A stretch of DNA of 64,000 nucleotides. Source: Bacillota bacterium. GTDB taxonomy: Bacteria; Bacillota_A; Clostridia; Lachnospirales; Lachnospiraceae. Each line of letters begins with the position of its first letter. Positions within the stretch are counted from its first letter, which is position 1. Of this stretch, positions 27,549-36,953 are shown piece after piece. The stretch is from assembly GCA_023407175.1 (NCBI GenBank), contig JAEYMU010000007.1, positions 33,982 to 97,981 on the forward strand, given 5' to 3'. The notes under the pieces are model-generated. The model was not told the DNA's origin. It did not search any database and worked only from the letters and a program-made list of their open reading frames with translations. Position numbers and translations under genes: made by a program.

Positions 27549-28169
27549 ATGAAAAAGAATTCTTATAATTATTTTGATGCCTTCGCAAATCTCTCAAAAT
27601 TCTCCTATAACTTGGCCGTAACTTTACATGATACTCTAAGCAATTTTGATCCCAACACGATCTCCGATAAGGTAAAGGCAGCTCACCAAATTGAACACAA
27701 TGCAGACAATGCAAAGCATGATATCATGAACCGCCTCGTAAAGGAATTTCTTCCTCCCATCGGAAGCGAGGATATCACAAGCCTGACTCAGGAAATCGAT
27801 GATGTTACCGACTCCATCGAGGATGTATTAATCTATGTTGACATGTTCAATATTCAAACCATCCGTCCCGAGGCATTGAAGTTTACCGAGCTTCTTGTTT
27901 CCTGTACAAAGGCAATGGACGATGCCCTGGAAGAATTCAAGAGCTGGAAAACCTCCAAGAAGCTTCGTGAAAAGATTATTGAGATTAACCGTCTGGAAGA
28001 GCTTGGCGACAAATTATATGTTGACCTTATGCGTGATCTTTTCCACACTTCTAAGGACCCGATTGAATTAATGTGCTGGACCGAGATTTGGCACCGTTTT
28101 GAAAAATGTGCAGATAACTGCGAAGATGTTGCAAATATTATTGAAAGTATTGTTATGAAAAACTCATAA
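27549..28169 (+). CDS. DUF47 PhoU-like Pit accessory protein
   Basis: A 206-residue all-helical protein of the DUF47 family, related to PhoU. The N-terminus KKNSYNYFDAFANLSKFSYNLA and the helix-rich middle (EHNADNAKHDI, EIDDVTDSIEDVLIYVDMF, CADNCEDVANIIESIV) carry acidic residues that may bind metal. These proteins pair with and probably regulate Pit carriers. The overlap in position with pit supports co-transcription. Confidence 0.9.
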   Translation: MKKNSYNYFDAFANLSKFSYNLAVTLHDTLSNFDPNTISDKVKAAHQIEHNADNAKHDIMNRLVKEFLPPIGSEDITSLTQEIDDVTDSIEDVLIYVDMFNIQTIRPEALKFTELLVSCTKAMDDALEEFKSWKTSKKLREKIIEINRLEELGDKLYVDLMRDLFHTSKDPIELMCWTEIWHRFEKCADNCEDVANIIESIVMKNS

Positions 28170-28228
28170 TCGACCGATACTCTTTACGAAACAGTTAATT
28201 TTACCAAATCGGAAGGAAAAAATTGATT

Positions 28229-29299
28229 ATGAATTTAGGAAAACAAAAGGCATTTATTATTTGGGTGGTATTTATTGTAATTATACTACTACTGGGTTAT
28301 GTAGGGATTAAGTATGTCCTTCCGCTATTAATGCCTTTTGTCATTGGTATGATAATCGCCGTTATGTTCCGGCATCCCATTGATTTGATCGAAAAGAAAA
28401 CCAAGCTTAAGCGCTCCTATATTTCTATTTCTATTTTGATTTTATTCTATGCTTTGCTTGGTTTCATCATCAGTATGATTGGCCTTAAGGTTTTTGTATT
28501 TCTGGAAGAATTGTTTGGCAGTGCCCCTTCTGTTTATAATGATATTATTATGCCGGCCTTTAAAAAGGCTGTGGGGAATCTATCGGATAAATACCCTGAG
28601 ACCAAAAACTATTTGGATAATTTTCTTTACAATATCGACTCCTCCATTTTCTCTTTCCTTAATAAGGCCTCCTCAGCCGTACTTAGCAAAATAACCAGCT
28701 TTGCGGGACAATTGCCTGCGCTGATTATAAAACTTATTTTTACGATAGTTGCTTCCTTCTTCTTTACAATTGACTATCATAAAATCGCACGTTTTATTAT
28801 ATTGCAGTTTAATATGGAACACCGTCAGATGATATTAAAGCTTAAGGATAATGGGATTGGTACCGTTGGCAAATTCATCAGGGCATATTCCATCATTATT
28901 TCTATCACCTTTATCGAGCTCTCTGTTGGCTTTTGGATTATCGGGATTCCTAATTCCTTCCTGTTCGGCGGTCTGGTTGCCATTATAGATATTCTTCCTA
29001 TTATCGGCACCGGTGCTGTTTTACTTCCCTGGTCCATCATATCCTTTATCATAGGTAATACCAAAGTCGGAATCGGGATGCTAATTCTTTACATCGTAAT
29101 CACAGTAGTCCGCCAGACCCTGGAGCCAAGAATTGTCGGCCAGCAGATCGGACTTCATCCGATTGTCACACTGCTGCTGATGTATGTCGGAGCACAGCTT
29201 ATGGGCGTCCTGGGGTTGTTTTTATTACCGATCATCGCCACCCTGCTATTAAAGATGAATAAGGACGGAACTATAAAGCTCTTTAAAAAAATAGAATGA
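28229..29299 (+). CDS. AI-2E family transporter
   Basis: A 356-residue polytopic membrane protein of the AI-2E/YtvI exporter family. The N-terminal helices, a central soluble part (about residues 90-165) and the conserved C-terminal block IDILPIIGTGAVLLPW plus QTLEPRIVGQQIGLHPIVTLLLMYVGAQLMGVLGLFLLPI are clear. The substrate of this subgroup is not known; sporulation-associated members exist in Bacillus. A TTG start at 28223 has the better ribosome spacing and is an alternative. Confidence 0.85.
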   Translation: MNLGKQKAFIIWVVFIVIILLLGYVGIKYVLPLLMPFVIGMIIAVMFRHPIDLIEKKTKLKRSYISISILILFYALLGFIISMIGLKVFVFLEELFGSAPSVYNDIIMPAFKKAVGNLSDKYPETKNYLDNFLYNIDSSIFSFLNKASSAVLSKITSFAGQLPALIIKLIFTIVASFFFTIDYHKIARFIILQFNMEHRQMILKLKDNGIGTVGKFIRAYSIIISITFIELSVGFWIIGIPNSFLFGGLVAIIDILPIIGTGAVLLPWSIISFIIGNTKVGIGMLILYIVITVVRQTLEPRIVGQQIGLHPIVTLLLMYVGAQLMGVLGLFLLPIIATLLLKMNKDGTIKLFKKIE

Positions 29300-29391
29300 T
29301 TATAAAAAGTAAAGTTATACCCAGCAGATCAGCCGCAAAAACAGGATACTACGGTTTATATGCTGGGTAAAGTTTTGCCTGCTTCTGTGTA

Positions 29392-30330
29392 TCATTCCGC
29401 CGCCTTGAATAATTCTGTAGATATATATCTGTCACCGGTATCCGGCAAGATAGTTACAATGGTCTTTCCTATGTTTTCAGATCTTTGGGCCAGCTGTGTC
29501 GCCGCCCAGAGGGCTGCCCCGGAGGAGATTCCCGTCAGTACTCCTTCGAAAAGAGCCAGCTCCCTGCCTACAGCAAAGGCTACATCATTTTCAACAGCAA
29601 TGATTTCGTCATAAATGGAAGTATTCAAAGTCTCCGGTATAAATCCAGCCCCAATTCCCTGTATTTTATGCGGTCCTGCAATTCCCTTTGACAAAACAGG
29701 CGAGCCGGAGGGCTCTACTGCTACAATTTGGATCTTTGGATTTCTGGACTTCAGATATTCGCCTACACCGGTTATGGTTCCGCCGGTTCCGACACCTGCC
29801 ACAAAAGCATCTATATTCCCATCCAGGTCTTCCCAGATCTCCGTTCCTGTGGTTTTTCTATGTATCTCCGGGTTGGCCTGATTCGTAAATTGACTCAAAA
29901 TAAGGGAGCCCTCTATTTCCCGATTCAACTCCTCTGCCTTCTCAATCGCACCCTTCATTCCCTTGCTTCCGTCCGTCAGCACAAGCTTAGCACCATATGC
30001 CTGCAGAATTTTTCTTCTTTCCACCGTCATTGTCTCAGGCATTACTAAAATTGCATGGTATCTTTTGGCCGCTGCAACGGCAGCAATACCAATACCGGTA
30101 TTTCCGGAGGTTGGTTCAATCAACGTGGCTCCCGGTTTAAGAATCCCCCTTTTTTCCGCATCTTCTACCATGGCAAGAGCAATTCGGTCCTTTATACTCC
30201 CCGCAGGATTCAAATATTCCAGCTTCACAATTATCCTTGCTCTCAGATGATGAAGCCTTTCATAGTTTACTATTTCTAAAAGAGGGGTCCTGCCTACCAG
30301 CTGCACTATACTTGTTTTCACGTTTTCCAT
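29392..30330 (-). CDS. cysK: Cysteine synthase (O-acetylserine sulfhydrylase), copy 1
   Basis: A 312-residue PLP enzyme that makes cysteine from O-acetylserine and sulfide. The PLP Lys is in NPAGSIKDRIA, the substrate loop in [10 protein letters not shown] and the phosphate loop in [10 protein letters not shown]. It has its own promoter (30396-30424) and lies just downstream of the nifH-like gene. A close paralogue sits inside the nitrogenase-like operon (32696-33676). Two copies here suggest a sulfur link for the locus. Confidence 0.93.
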   Translation of the reverse strand: MENVKTSIVQLVGRTPLLEIVNYERLHHLRARIIVKLEYLNPAGSIKDRIALAMVEDAEKRGILKPGATLIEPTSGNTGIGIAAVAAAKRYHAILVMPETMTVERRKILQAYGAKLVLTDGSKGMKGAIEKAEELNREIEGSLILSQFTNQANPEIHRKTTGTEIWEDLDGNIDAFVAGVGTGGTITGVGEYLKSRNPKIQIVAVEPSGSPVLSKGIAGPHKIQGIGAGFIPETLNTSIYDEIIAVENDVAFAVGRELALFEGVLTGISSGAALWAATQLAQRSENIGKTIVTILPDTGDRYISTELFKAAE

Positions 30331-30395
30331 ATCGTTCCTCCAATTTCATCTATGCAAATTTTCATAGTATCCATACGGGACTTATCATGTAAACA

Positions 30396-30424
30396 ATTAT
30401 AAAAACATCATGTCAGCCAGTCAA
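30396..30424 (-). promoter_or_regulatory. Promoter of cysK copy 1
   Basis: TTGACT, 17 bases, TATAAT on the minus strand, about 65 bases before the ATG at 30330. Confidence 0.75.
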
Positions 30425-30523
30425 TAAAATATCTTTGTATGATTTACGAAAATATTTGTTTTCTTAGTGAAAATCTTTGCCTGATTTCCTGCCCGGAGTA
30501 TTTTCCCCGGTTGAAATAATCTA

Positions 30524-31384
<861 letters not shown>

Positions 31385-31423
31385 TCATTCTCCTCTTTTA
31401 CTATAGTATGAATATCTGTCATC

Positions 31424-32287
31424 TTATCCATGAGAAAAGGTATCCCCAGGATTAATTCTCTTTAAATAAATCTGATCTCCGTAATCCGTGCCCCCCGGAA
31501 TTCCCACCGCATCCGCCCTGCAGCGCTGACAATGCCTAAAGACATCTATGTATTCCTCTGCTTCCCGCCTTGCTCCATCAATATCAACACAGGCCGGCTC
31601 TGCACATTCCTTGAATTTATGCTGGGGAATCAGGGGAATGATATTATACATCAATGCTCCCGCTTCACTGACAGCTTTTGCAATGTCTTTTATATGGTTT
31701 TTATTAATCTCTATAATCAGAACCGTATTGACCTTCACTGTAATTCCGGCGGCCGATATTTTGCGTATTCCTGCAAGCTGGTTCTCGATCAGAAGCTGCG
31801 CGGCCTCTTCTCCTTCATAACGCTTTCCATGATAATAGATACCGGAGATAATCTCTGCCTGTATCTTGGGATCCACGGCATTCACCGTAACGGTCAGGGT
31901 ATCAATCCCAAGCTCTATTAATTCATCCGCACGCTCCTTAAGAAGCAGACCATTAGTGCTCATACATTTTAGCAAATCCGGATATTTTTCTTTAATCAGC
32001 TGAAAGGTTTCGATTGCGCTGTCCGCTGCAAGCGTATCACCCGGCCCTGCAATGCCTGCAACCGTAATATCCGGACAAATTTCAAGTGCTTGCTTTAATG
32101 CATCCAGAGCCTGTATCGGAGACAGTATTTCCCCCGTCACACCCGGCCGGTTCTCATAGGTATTGATCCTTCTGTCACAAAAATTACATTCAATATTACA
32201 GACCGGACATACAGGCAGATGAATTCTTCCCTTGTTCCTGGCATGACCAAAGCACGGATGTAATTCCTGTACTTTTCCCTTTGCCAT
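31424..32287 (-). CDS. NifB-like radical SAM cofactor maturase
   Basis: A 287-residue radical SAM enzyme. It has the NifB hallmarks HPCFG (residues 10-14), RIHLPV, the SAM-cluster motif Cys30-x3-Cys34-x2-Cys37, AGPGDTL, and C-terminal CQRCRADAVG with nearby ECAEPAC, which in NifB bind the precursor clusters. NifB makes the Fe8S9C core. It lacks the fused NifX domain; the next upstream gene encodes that domain separately. Its presence implies that the NifDK-like pair carries a complex iron-sulfur-carbon cofactor. Confidence 0.92.
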   Translation of the reverse strand: MAKGKVQELHPCFGHARNKGRIHLPVCPVCNIECNFCDRRINTYENRPGVTGEILSPIQALDALKQALEICPDITVAGIAGPGDTLAADSAIETFQLIKEKYPDLLKCMSTNGLLLKERADELIELGIDTLTVTVNAVDPKIQAEIISGIYYHGKRYEGEEAAQLLIENQLAGIRKISAAGITVKVNTVLIIEINKNHIKDIAKAVSEAGALMYNIIPLIPQHKFKECAEPACVDIDGARREAEEYIDVFRHCQRCRADAVGIPGGTDYGDQIYLKRINPGDTFSHG

Positions 32288-32301
32288 CCTACGCTTCCTC
32301 C

Positions 32302-32682
32302 TTATTCACTTCTTTCTGACTTTTCAGCAAAATTCCGCCTTTTGTAAAATTTCTTTATTTTCTTTAGTGCCTCCTCCACCTTTCCTTCAGCTACTAAAAC
32401 TTCTATTCCGTTTTTTGTAACAAGACGTTCCGATTTTGGTCCAATCTGCCTTACCAGAATTGCCGTCACTTGCCAATCCAGGAGCGCCTGTATTTTCTGT
32501 TGAATCAGATTTTCATTATGTCCTTTGCCGCAGGTCTCGGAATGCATCACTTCGATATTTCCCAGGTCCCTAATCTCGTCCGTCTGCTGGTCTATCTCGA
32601 CAATTCGAAAGCCCTTCCCGCGGCCAAAATGCTCCGTTATCTCAATGCCATCCATAGTTCCTATCGCTACTTTGTATGCCAT
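32302..32682 (-). CDS. NifX/NifB-C family cofactor-binding protein
   Basis: A 126-residue protein of the dinitrogenase iron-molybdenum cofactor family. It has VAIGTMDGIEITEHFGRGKGFRIVEI, then CGKGHNENLIQQKI and AILVRQIGPKSERLV. The C-terminus is Lys/Arg/Glu-rich. Relatives carry or donate NifB-co. It lies 14 bases before the nifB-like gene, so it probably handles that product. The gene may also be a redox or iron-sensing member of the family. Confidence 0.85.
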   Translation of the reverse strand: MAYKVAIGTMDGIEITEHFGRGKGFRIVEIDQQTDEIRDLGNIEVMHSETCGKGHNENLIQQKIQALLDWQVTAILVRQIGPKSERLVTKNGIEVLVAEGKVEEALKKIKKFYKRRNFAEKSERSE

Positions 32683-32695
32683 TTTCCCTCCACCT

Positions 32696-33676
32696 CTAGC
32701 GGATGCTGTACCAATATCTACTCTTCTCTACTGAACTGTCGGTAAATAATGATGTTGATAGATAGCGCTCCCCTGTATCCGGTAAAATTGCCACAATCGT
32801 CTTACCGTGATTCTCACTTCTGCGAGCTATCTGTGCTGCTGCATAGGTTGCTGCACCAGAGGAAATCCCTACCAAAAGCCCCTCTTCCCTTGCAAGAGTG
32901 CGCGAAGTATCAAAGGCCTGTTCATCCTTCACCTTATAGATTTCATCGATAAGCTTCAACTCCAGTATTTTCGGAATAAAACCTGCTCCGATTCCCTGAA
33001 TCTTATGGGGGCCTGCCACACCTCCCGATAGAACTGGTGAGCCTGCCGGCTCTACAGCTATTATTTTGATCTCCGGATTTTTTTCTTTCAAGTATTTTGC
33101 CACACCGGTTATGGTGCCGCCGGTACCCACACCCGCTATCACAAGCTCTACCTTGCCATCCGTTGCCTCCCAGATTTCAGCTCCGGTGGTAACCTGATGG
33201 ATATAAGGATTTGCCGGGTTGTTAAACTGTTGCAGGATAATACTGTTCGGTATCTGCACCTGCAGCTCTTCTGCCTTGCGAACAGCCCCTTTCATGCCTG
33301 ACGCTCCGGGAGTAAGCACCAGCTCGGCTCCCAGTGCTGTCAGCAGGGTTCTGCGCTCCAGGCTCATGCTGTCCGGCATGGTGATTAAAATCCTGTAATC
33401 CTTTGCTGCCGCCACGAAGGCCAGGCCTACGCCTGTATTGCCGCTTGTGGGCTCTATGATGACGGAATCCTTATGCAAAACTCCTCTTCTTTCCGCATCC
33501 TCCACCATTGCCAGTGCAATTCTGTCCTTTACACTGCTCAAGGGGTTGAAATATTCCAGCTTTAACAGCAATTTTGTTTCCTCCGGCAAGCCTGCAAGCT
33601 TTTGAATTTTATGCGAATGCAAAAGCGGAGTTTCGCCGATTAGCTGTGTTAAATTATCCACTACTTTTAATGACAT
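32696..33676 (-). CDS. Cysteine synthase, copy 2, within the nitrogenase-like operon
   Basis: A 326-residue PLP enzyme of the CysK family with [11 protein letters not shown] (PLP Lys), [10 protein letters not shown] and [10 protein letters not shown]. It is clearly related to the copy at 29392-30330. It sits between the NifD-like and NifX-like genes, with gaps of 13 and 32 bases, so it is co-transcribed. It may catch sulfide or a thiol released by the reductase and fix it into cysteine or an S-alkyl amino acid. Substrate choice cannot be read from the sequence. Confidence 0.9.
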   Translation of the reverse strand: MSLKVVDNLTQLIGETPLLHSHKIQKLAGLPEETKLLLKLEYFNPLSSVKDRIALAMVEDAERRGVLHKDSVIIEPTSGNTGVGLAFVAAAKDYRILITMPDSMSLERRTLLTALGAELVLTPGASGMKGAVRKAEELQVQIPNSIILQQFNNPANPYIHQVTTGAEIWEATDGKVELVIAGVGTGGTITGVAKYLKEKNPEIKIIAVEPAGSPVLSGGVAGPHKIQGIGAGFIPKILELKLIDEIYKVKDEQAFDTSRTLAREEGLLVGISSGAATYAAAQIARRSENHGKTIVAILPDTGERYLSTSLFTDSSVEKSRYWYSIR

Positions 33677-33708
33677 ATTGTGCTTCCTTTCCTGATATAC
33701 AAATCAAT

Positions 33709-35250
33709 CTAGAATAAGTCGCCCTGGATGATATTCTGTTTTGGATCCAGCTTCATCCATTCGTCTGTTAACGGGTGCCCTATGTGTCTGCTGACGTTTT
33801 TGGGGAAATTGGTATTCTTCAAGGCTCTTGCGGCTCTTCTTGCAAGCTCAAAGGCTCCTGAATACCCCATGTAATTGATAGTGGCCCCAAACAAAGGAAT
33901 ATTGGGAATACCCAATTTGGTTACCCATCCGTTGGCTCCGACATGACCAACATAGATATCGGGTTTTAAGCGGCTTAAGGTATTTAATTCCTCGGCCGGT
34001 TGACCGGCTGCAATCTCTACTGTCAGATCGGGGTTATCAATTTCATTTAGCAGATTCTCCACAAAACGATCCATATTATGTGCTTTAATTCCTACCAGCT
34101 CCATTCCTATGCTTCGGTAAAAATCTGCCGTCGTCAAAATTCGTGTCTCGCCGCCGCCTACAAATATTTTCTTTCCCTTCAATACTTTTACAAAGGGTTC
34201 AATTGCTTCCTTCAGCTCCCGATTCTCCTGCTCAATCAACTGTTCTGCTTCCTTCTCCAAATGGAAATGTGCTGCAATCTTGCGTACCCATATATTCGTA
34301 CAATGAATTCCAATCGGCAATACATCCAATATATATTCTGTCCCGTAACGCTCCTTCAGATGTCCCAGGATATAGTCATCATGGGTTGCACAGATACTGA
34401 CATTCAAAGATGCCTCTCCCAGATGATCCAAATCATCTACGGTAGCATTTAACGGCACTACTCTGGGAATTAGTCCCAACGCGCTTACCAGTCTTGACAG
34501 CTCCACTTCATCGCCGTTGCTGTTGGAGCCGACATTGAAGATATTCACTGTTTTGCTGATACGGTATTTCTTTGCAAAGTCATATTTAACCTGAGCTTCC
34601 TGCGTAAGCTGAGGATATTCCTTTGGCTCCCGAATAAGGTATTTCAAAATTCCATGGTTTGCCGCATCATAACCCGATGAGACAAAACGGCTCTTAAAGC
34701 CTTCACAGTGAATGGGCACAAGCCGTGCAGATATCTGTGTTTCCAGCTCCCTTACCACTGAGTCAATATCGTCTCCGATAATACCGGGAACACAACCATT
34801 TACGATGGCAATCACTTCCGGATGATATTCTTCCTCCGCATAAAGAATCGCCCGCCTAAGCTTATCGATACCTCCGTTTACTACATCCAGTTCATCCATA
34901 TTGGTATGTATAAAGGTCTGATCTTCTGTTATAAGGCCTCTCGAGGCCCTGCTGGTATTTCGCACCCCCGCCATACCCGCCAGACCGGAACAGCAGCCAA
35001 GCGGTGAATGTACGATGGTAATTACGTCGGTCAGAGAATTAATAATTCCCAAAGCAAGACCCAGCTGACATCCGCCGCTTTGTGAGAATTTTCTGTTCTG
35101 TGCCTGGGCGCAGCCACTCTTGAAGTCATCCTGCAACCGTAAGCAGGAGCCGCAATATGCAATGCATCCGCCTACCCGCTCATCTCTTACAGGAGGTTCA
35201 TCTGCTAACAAGTAATTATATTTCAAGTTTTCCGTTAAATTTTTAGACAT
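33709..35250 (-). CDS. NifD-like nitrogenase component 1 alpha subunit homologue
   Basis: A 513-residue NifD-family protein. Counting from the ATG at 35250 (GGAG eight bases upstream), the three P-cluster cysteines are Cys61, Cys86 and Cys153 (NGCVPGIIGDDI), and Cys287 (LNVSICATHDDY) matches the cofactor ligand Cys275 of Azotobacter NifD. The CEGF segment is followed by KSRFVSSGYD, which puts Val and Tyr at the places of alpha-Gln191 and alpha-His195. No His is seen at the alpha-His442 place (KLGIPNIPLFGATINYMGYSG). An extra N-terminal Cys29-x3-Cys33-x2-Cys36-x10-Cys47 group is present. This points to a group IV-type nitrogenase-like reductase, not a dinitrogenase. Confidence 0.88.
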   Translation of the reverse strand: MSKNLTENLKYNYLLADEPPVRDERVGGCIAYCGSCLRLQDDFKSGCAQAQNRKFSQSGGCQLGLALGIINSLTDVITIVHSPLGCCSGLAGMAGVRNTSRASRGLITEDQTFIHTNMDELDVVNGGIDKLRRAILYAEEEYHPEVIAIVNGCVPGIIGDDIDSVVRELETQISARLVPIHCEGFKSRFVSSGYDAANHGILKYLIREPKEYPQLTQEAQVKYDFAKKYRISKTVNIFNVGSNSNGDEVELSRLVSALGLIPRVVPLNATVDDLDHLGEASLNVSICATHDDYILGHLKERYGTEYILDVLPIGIHCTNIWVRKIAAHFHLEKEAEQLIEQENRELKEAIEPFVKVLKGKKIFVGGGETRILTTADFYRSIGMELVGIKAHNMDRFVENLLNEIDNPDLTVEIAAGQPAEELNTLSRLKPDIYVGHVGANGWVTKLGIPNIPLFGATINYMGYSGAFELARRAARALKNTNFPKNVSRHIGHPLTDEWMKLDPKQNIIQGDLF

Positions 35251-35266
35251 ACCCCATTCTCCTTTT

Positions 35267-36601
35267 CTACCTGGAAGCCACAAGATTTGATAATAAATCT
35301 TCTGTCAATGTCAAGGCACCCCGAAAGCCCGCATAGCCCTTGTTGAGCACGGCTCTGTTACTTACCGGAAAGGCCACTGCCAGAAAGCCTGCTCCATACT
35401 GTGCCGCCAGGCTTCTTTCTACAATGCTTCCGACTACAAACAACGGTCCCAGTGCATCATAATACTTTTGATTATGGTTATAGGGCCAGCTTGCACGCAG
35501 TTTTTTGGCCGTCAGTCCTACCTTATCTTCAAATATTACCTGGGGCTTTGTTTCGCAGGTCAGCCTTTCAAATTTCCTGCTGTATTCTTCCTGCTTTTGT
35601 TTATCCGAAATATCATTAATGGATACAAAATGGGGGATCCAGCCTAGCTCCTCTGATATAAAATCTGTGATTGGGTATGCATAGTAGCTGTCTGTGATTA
35701 CAGCCGCATATCTCTGAAAATCAAGATCAGATGCAACATCAACGATTCTCTCGAAATAAGAATAGAAATATTTTGTTTCCTTTTTTACAACCTTGTCGAT
35801 CATATCCTTTTTTAATCCCAATCTTTTGCCTATCAGGTGAAGGAATTTTTCTGATGCCTTAGGGCCGATGGGAAGCTCTGTTGTAATGAACGGAATATTA
35901 TGTATCATTTCAAAAGTCTTCGCAGCCTGCTGTCCGGCCGCAGCAGACAGCACCACTGTCAGCGCTGCGCTCCCATAGCCTTTTATTTTCTCCACACTTT
36001 CCCCGTCTCCGAAAAATGTATTAGCCTTTACACCAATCATGGCCAACAATTGTGTAAGGTGTGCAATGTTTCCGCGGTAAAACACATCGTGCCCCGGTAC
36101 AATACCCAGAAGGTTGACTGTCCTTTCCTCCTTTACCTCTGCTTTTTCCACTACTTCTTTTATCAATACATTAAGAATCTCATCATACCCGCTTAAGGTA
36201 TTTCCTTTAAAACCAGGCGTATTAGCCCCAATAACATTTTTGTCGCGATATCTGGACGCTATCCCTACTGAATCATCTCCGATCATCTCTGTCTGGCAGC
36301 CGGTTACTACAATATAAATATCACCCTTCAGATATTTAATCGTTGATTCAATCTGCCCTACCAGCTTATCTTCTCCTCCAAACACAATATTGCTCTGTGA
36401 AATATTAGAGGTAGGAATCATATTTCCTCCGCAATATCCTACTCCTCTGTAGCCTGCCGACAGATTATAGGTTCCCGAGAGTGCCGCCGCACAGCCGCCG
36501 GATGCATGGACAATCGGCACTGCCTTCGGAATGGCAGCAATTGTGGATAAAGCACCGCCCAGTGTACATGAAAATTTAGAACGTTCAATAAAATCACTCA
36601 T
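35267..36601 (-). CDS. NifK-like nitrogenase component 1 beta subunit homologue
   Basis: A 444-residue NifK/NifE-family protein with P-cluster cysteines at Cys12, Cys37 and Cys102 (VTGCQTEMIGDD). It has no N-terminal extension and no cofactor Cys corresponding to the alpha subunit, so it is best read as the beta partner. It is the first gene of the run, ahead of the NifD-like gene by 16 bases; the usual order is D then K. It diverges from the regulator at 36954. Confidence 0.87.
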   Translation of the reverse strand: MSDFIERSKFSCTLGGALSTIAAIPKAVPIVHASGGCAAALSGTYNLSAGYRGVGYCGGNMIPTSNISQSNIVFGGEDKLVGQIESTIKYLKGDIYIVVTGCQTEMIGDDSVGIASRYRDKNVIGANTPGFKGNTLSGYDEILNVLIKEVVEKAEVKEERTVNLLGIVPGHDVFYRGNIAHLTQLLAMIGVKANTFFGDGESVEKIKGYGSAALTVVLSAAAGQQAAKTFEMIHNIPFITTELPIGPKASEKFLHLIGKRLGLKKDMIDKVVKKETKYFYSYFERIVDVASDLDFQRYAAVITDSYYAYPITDFISEELGWIPHFVSINDISDKQKQEEYSRKFERLTCETKPQVIFEDKVGLTAKKLRASWPYNHNQKYYDALGPLFVVGSIVERSLAAQYGAGFLAVAFPVSNRAVLNKGYAGFRGALTLTEDLLSNLVASR

Positions 36602-36794
36602 CCGATTTTCCTCCGTTACGATTTCTTATGATTATATCCCACAATCTGCAGCTTATTTGCTGCCGTATCAATGCCATAATGATTCCTCTTTTCTTTTTTA
36701 GTAATATCAATTCTTATATTTTTGCTATAAAAAGTCAATCATTCAAAGCCTTGAGCAAAATATAGTAAAACATTTCATAAATTTTCTTCATCGG

Positions 36795-36833
36795 GATAGA
36801 AATATTTTGTGTAACAGCAAAATATTTTCTATC
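36795..36833. promoter_or_regulatory. Long inverted repeat, candidate operator of the nitrogenase-like locus
   Basis: GATAGAAATATTTTG and CAAAATATTTTCTATC form arms of about 15 bases with one extra T, around TGTAACAG. The central ten bases of each arm pair perfectly. A further GCAAAATAT half-site lies near 36754. It is in the 352-base divergent gap, which holds no gene. Confidence 0.65.
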
Positions 36834-36953
36834 TATTTCCAACGAATTTCACTTGATTTATCCTCCGCTTTCTATAAAATTAAAAACTATATATACTATA
36901 TTTCAAATTACCAAAAGTTGTAATATGATAATGGGAATAAGAGGTGATTGGTG

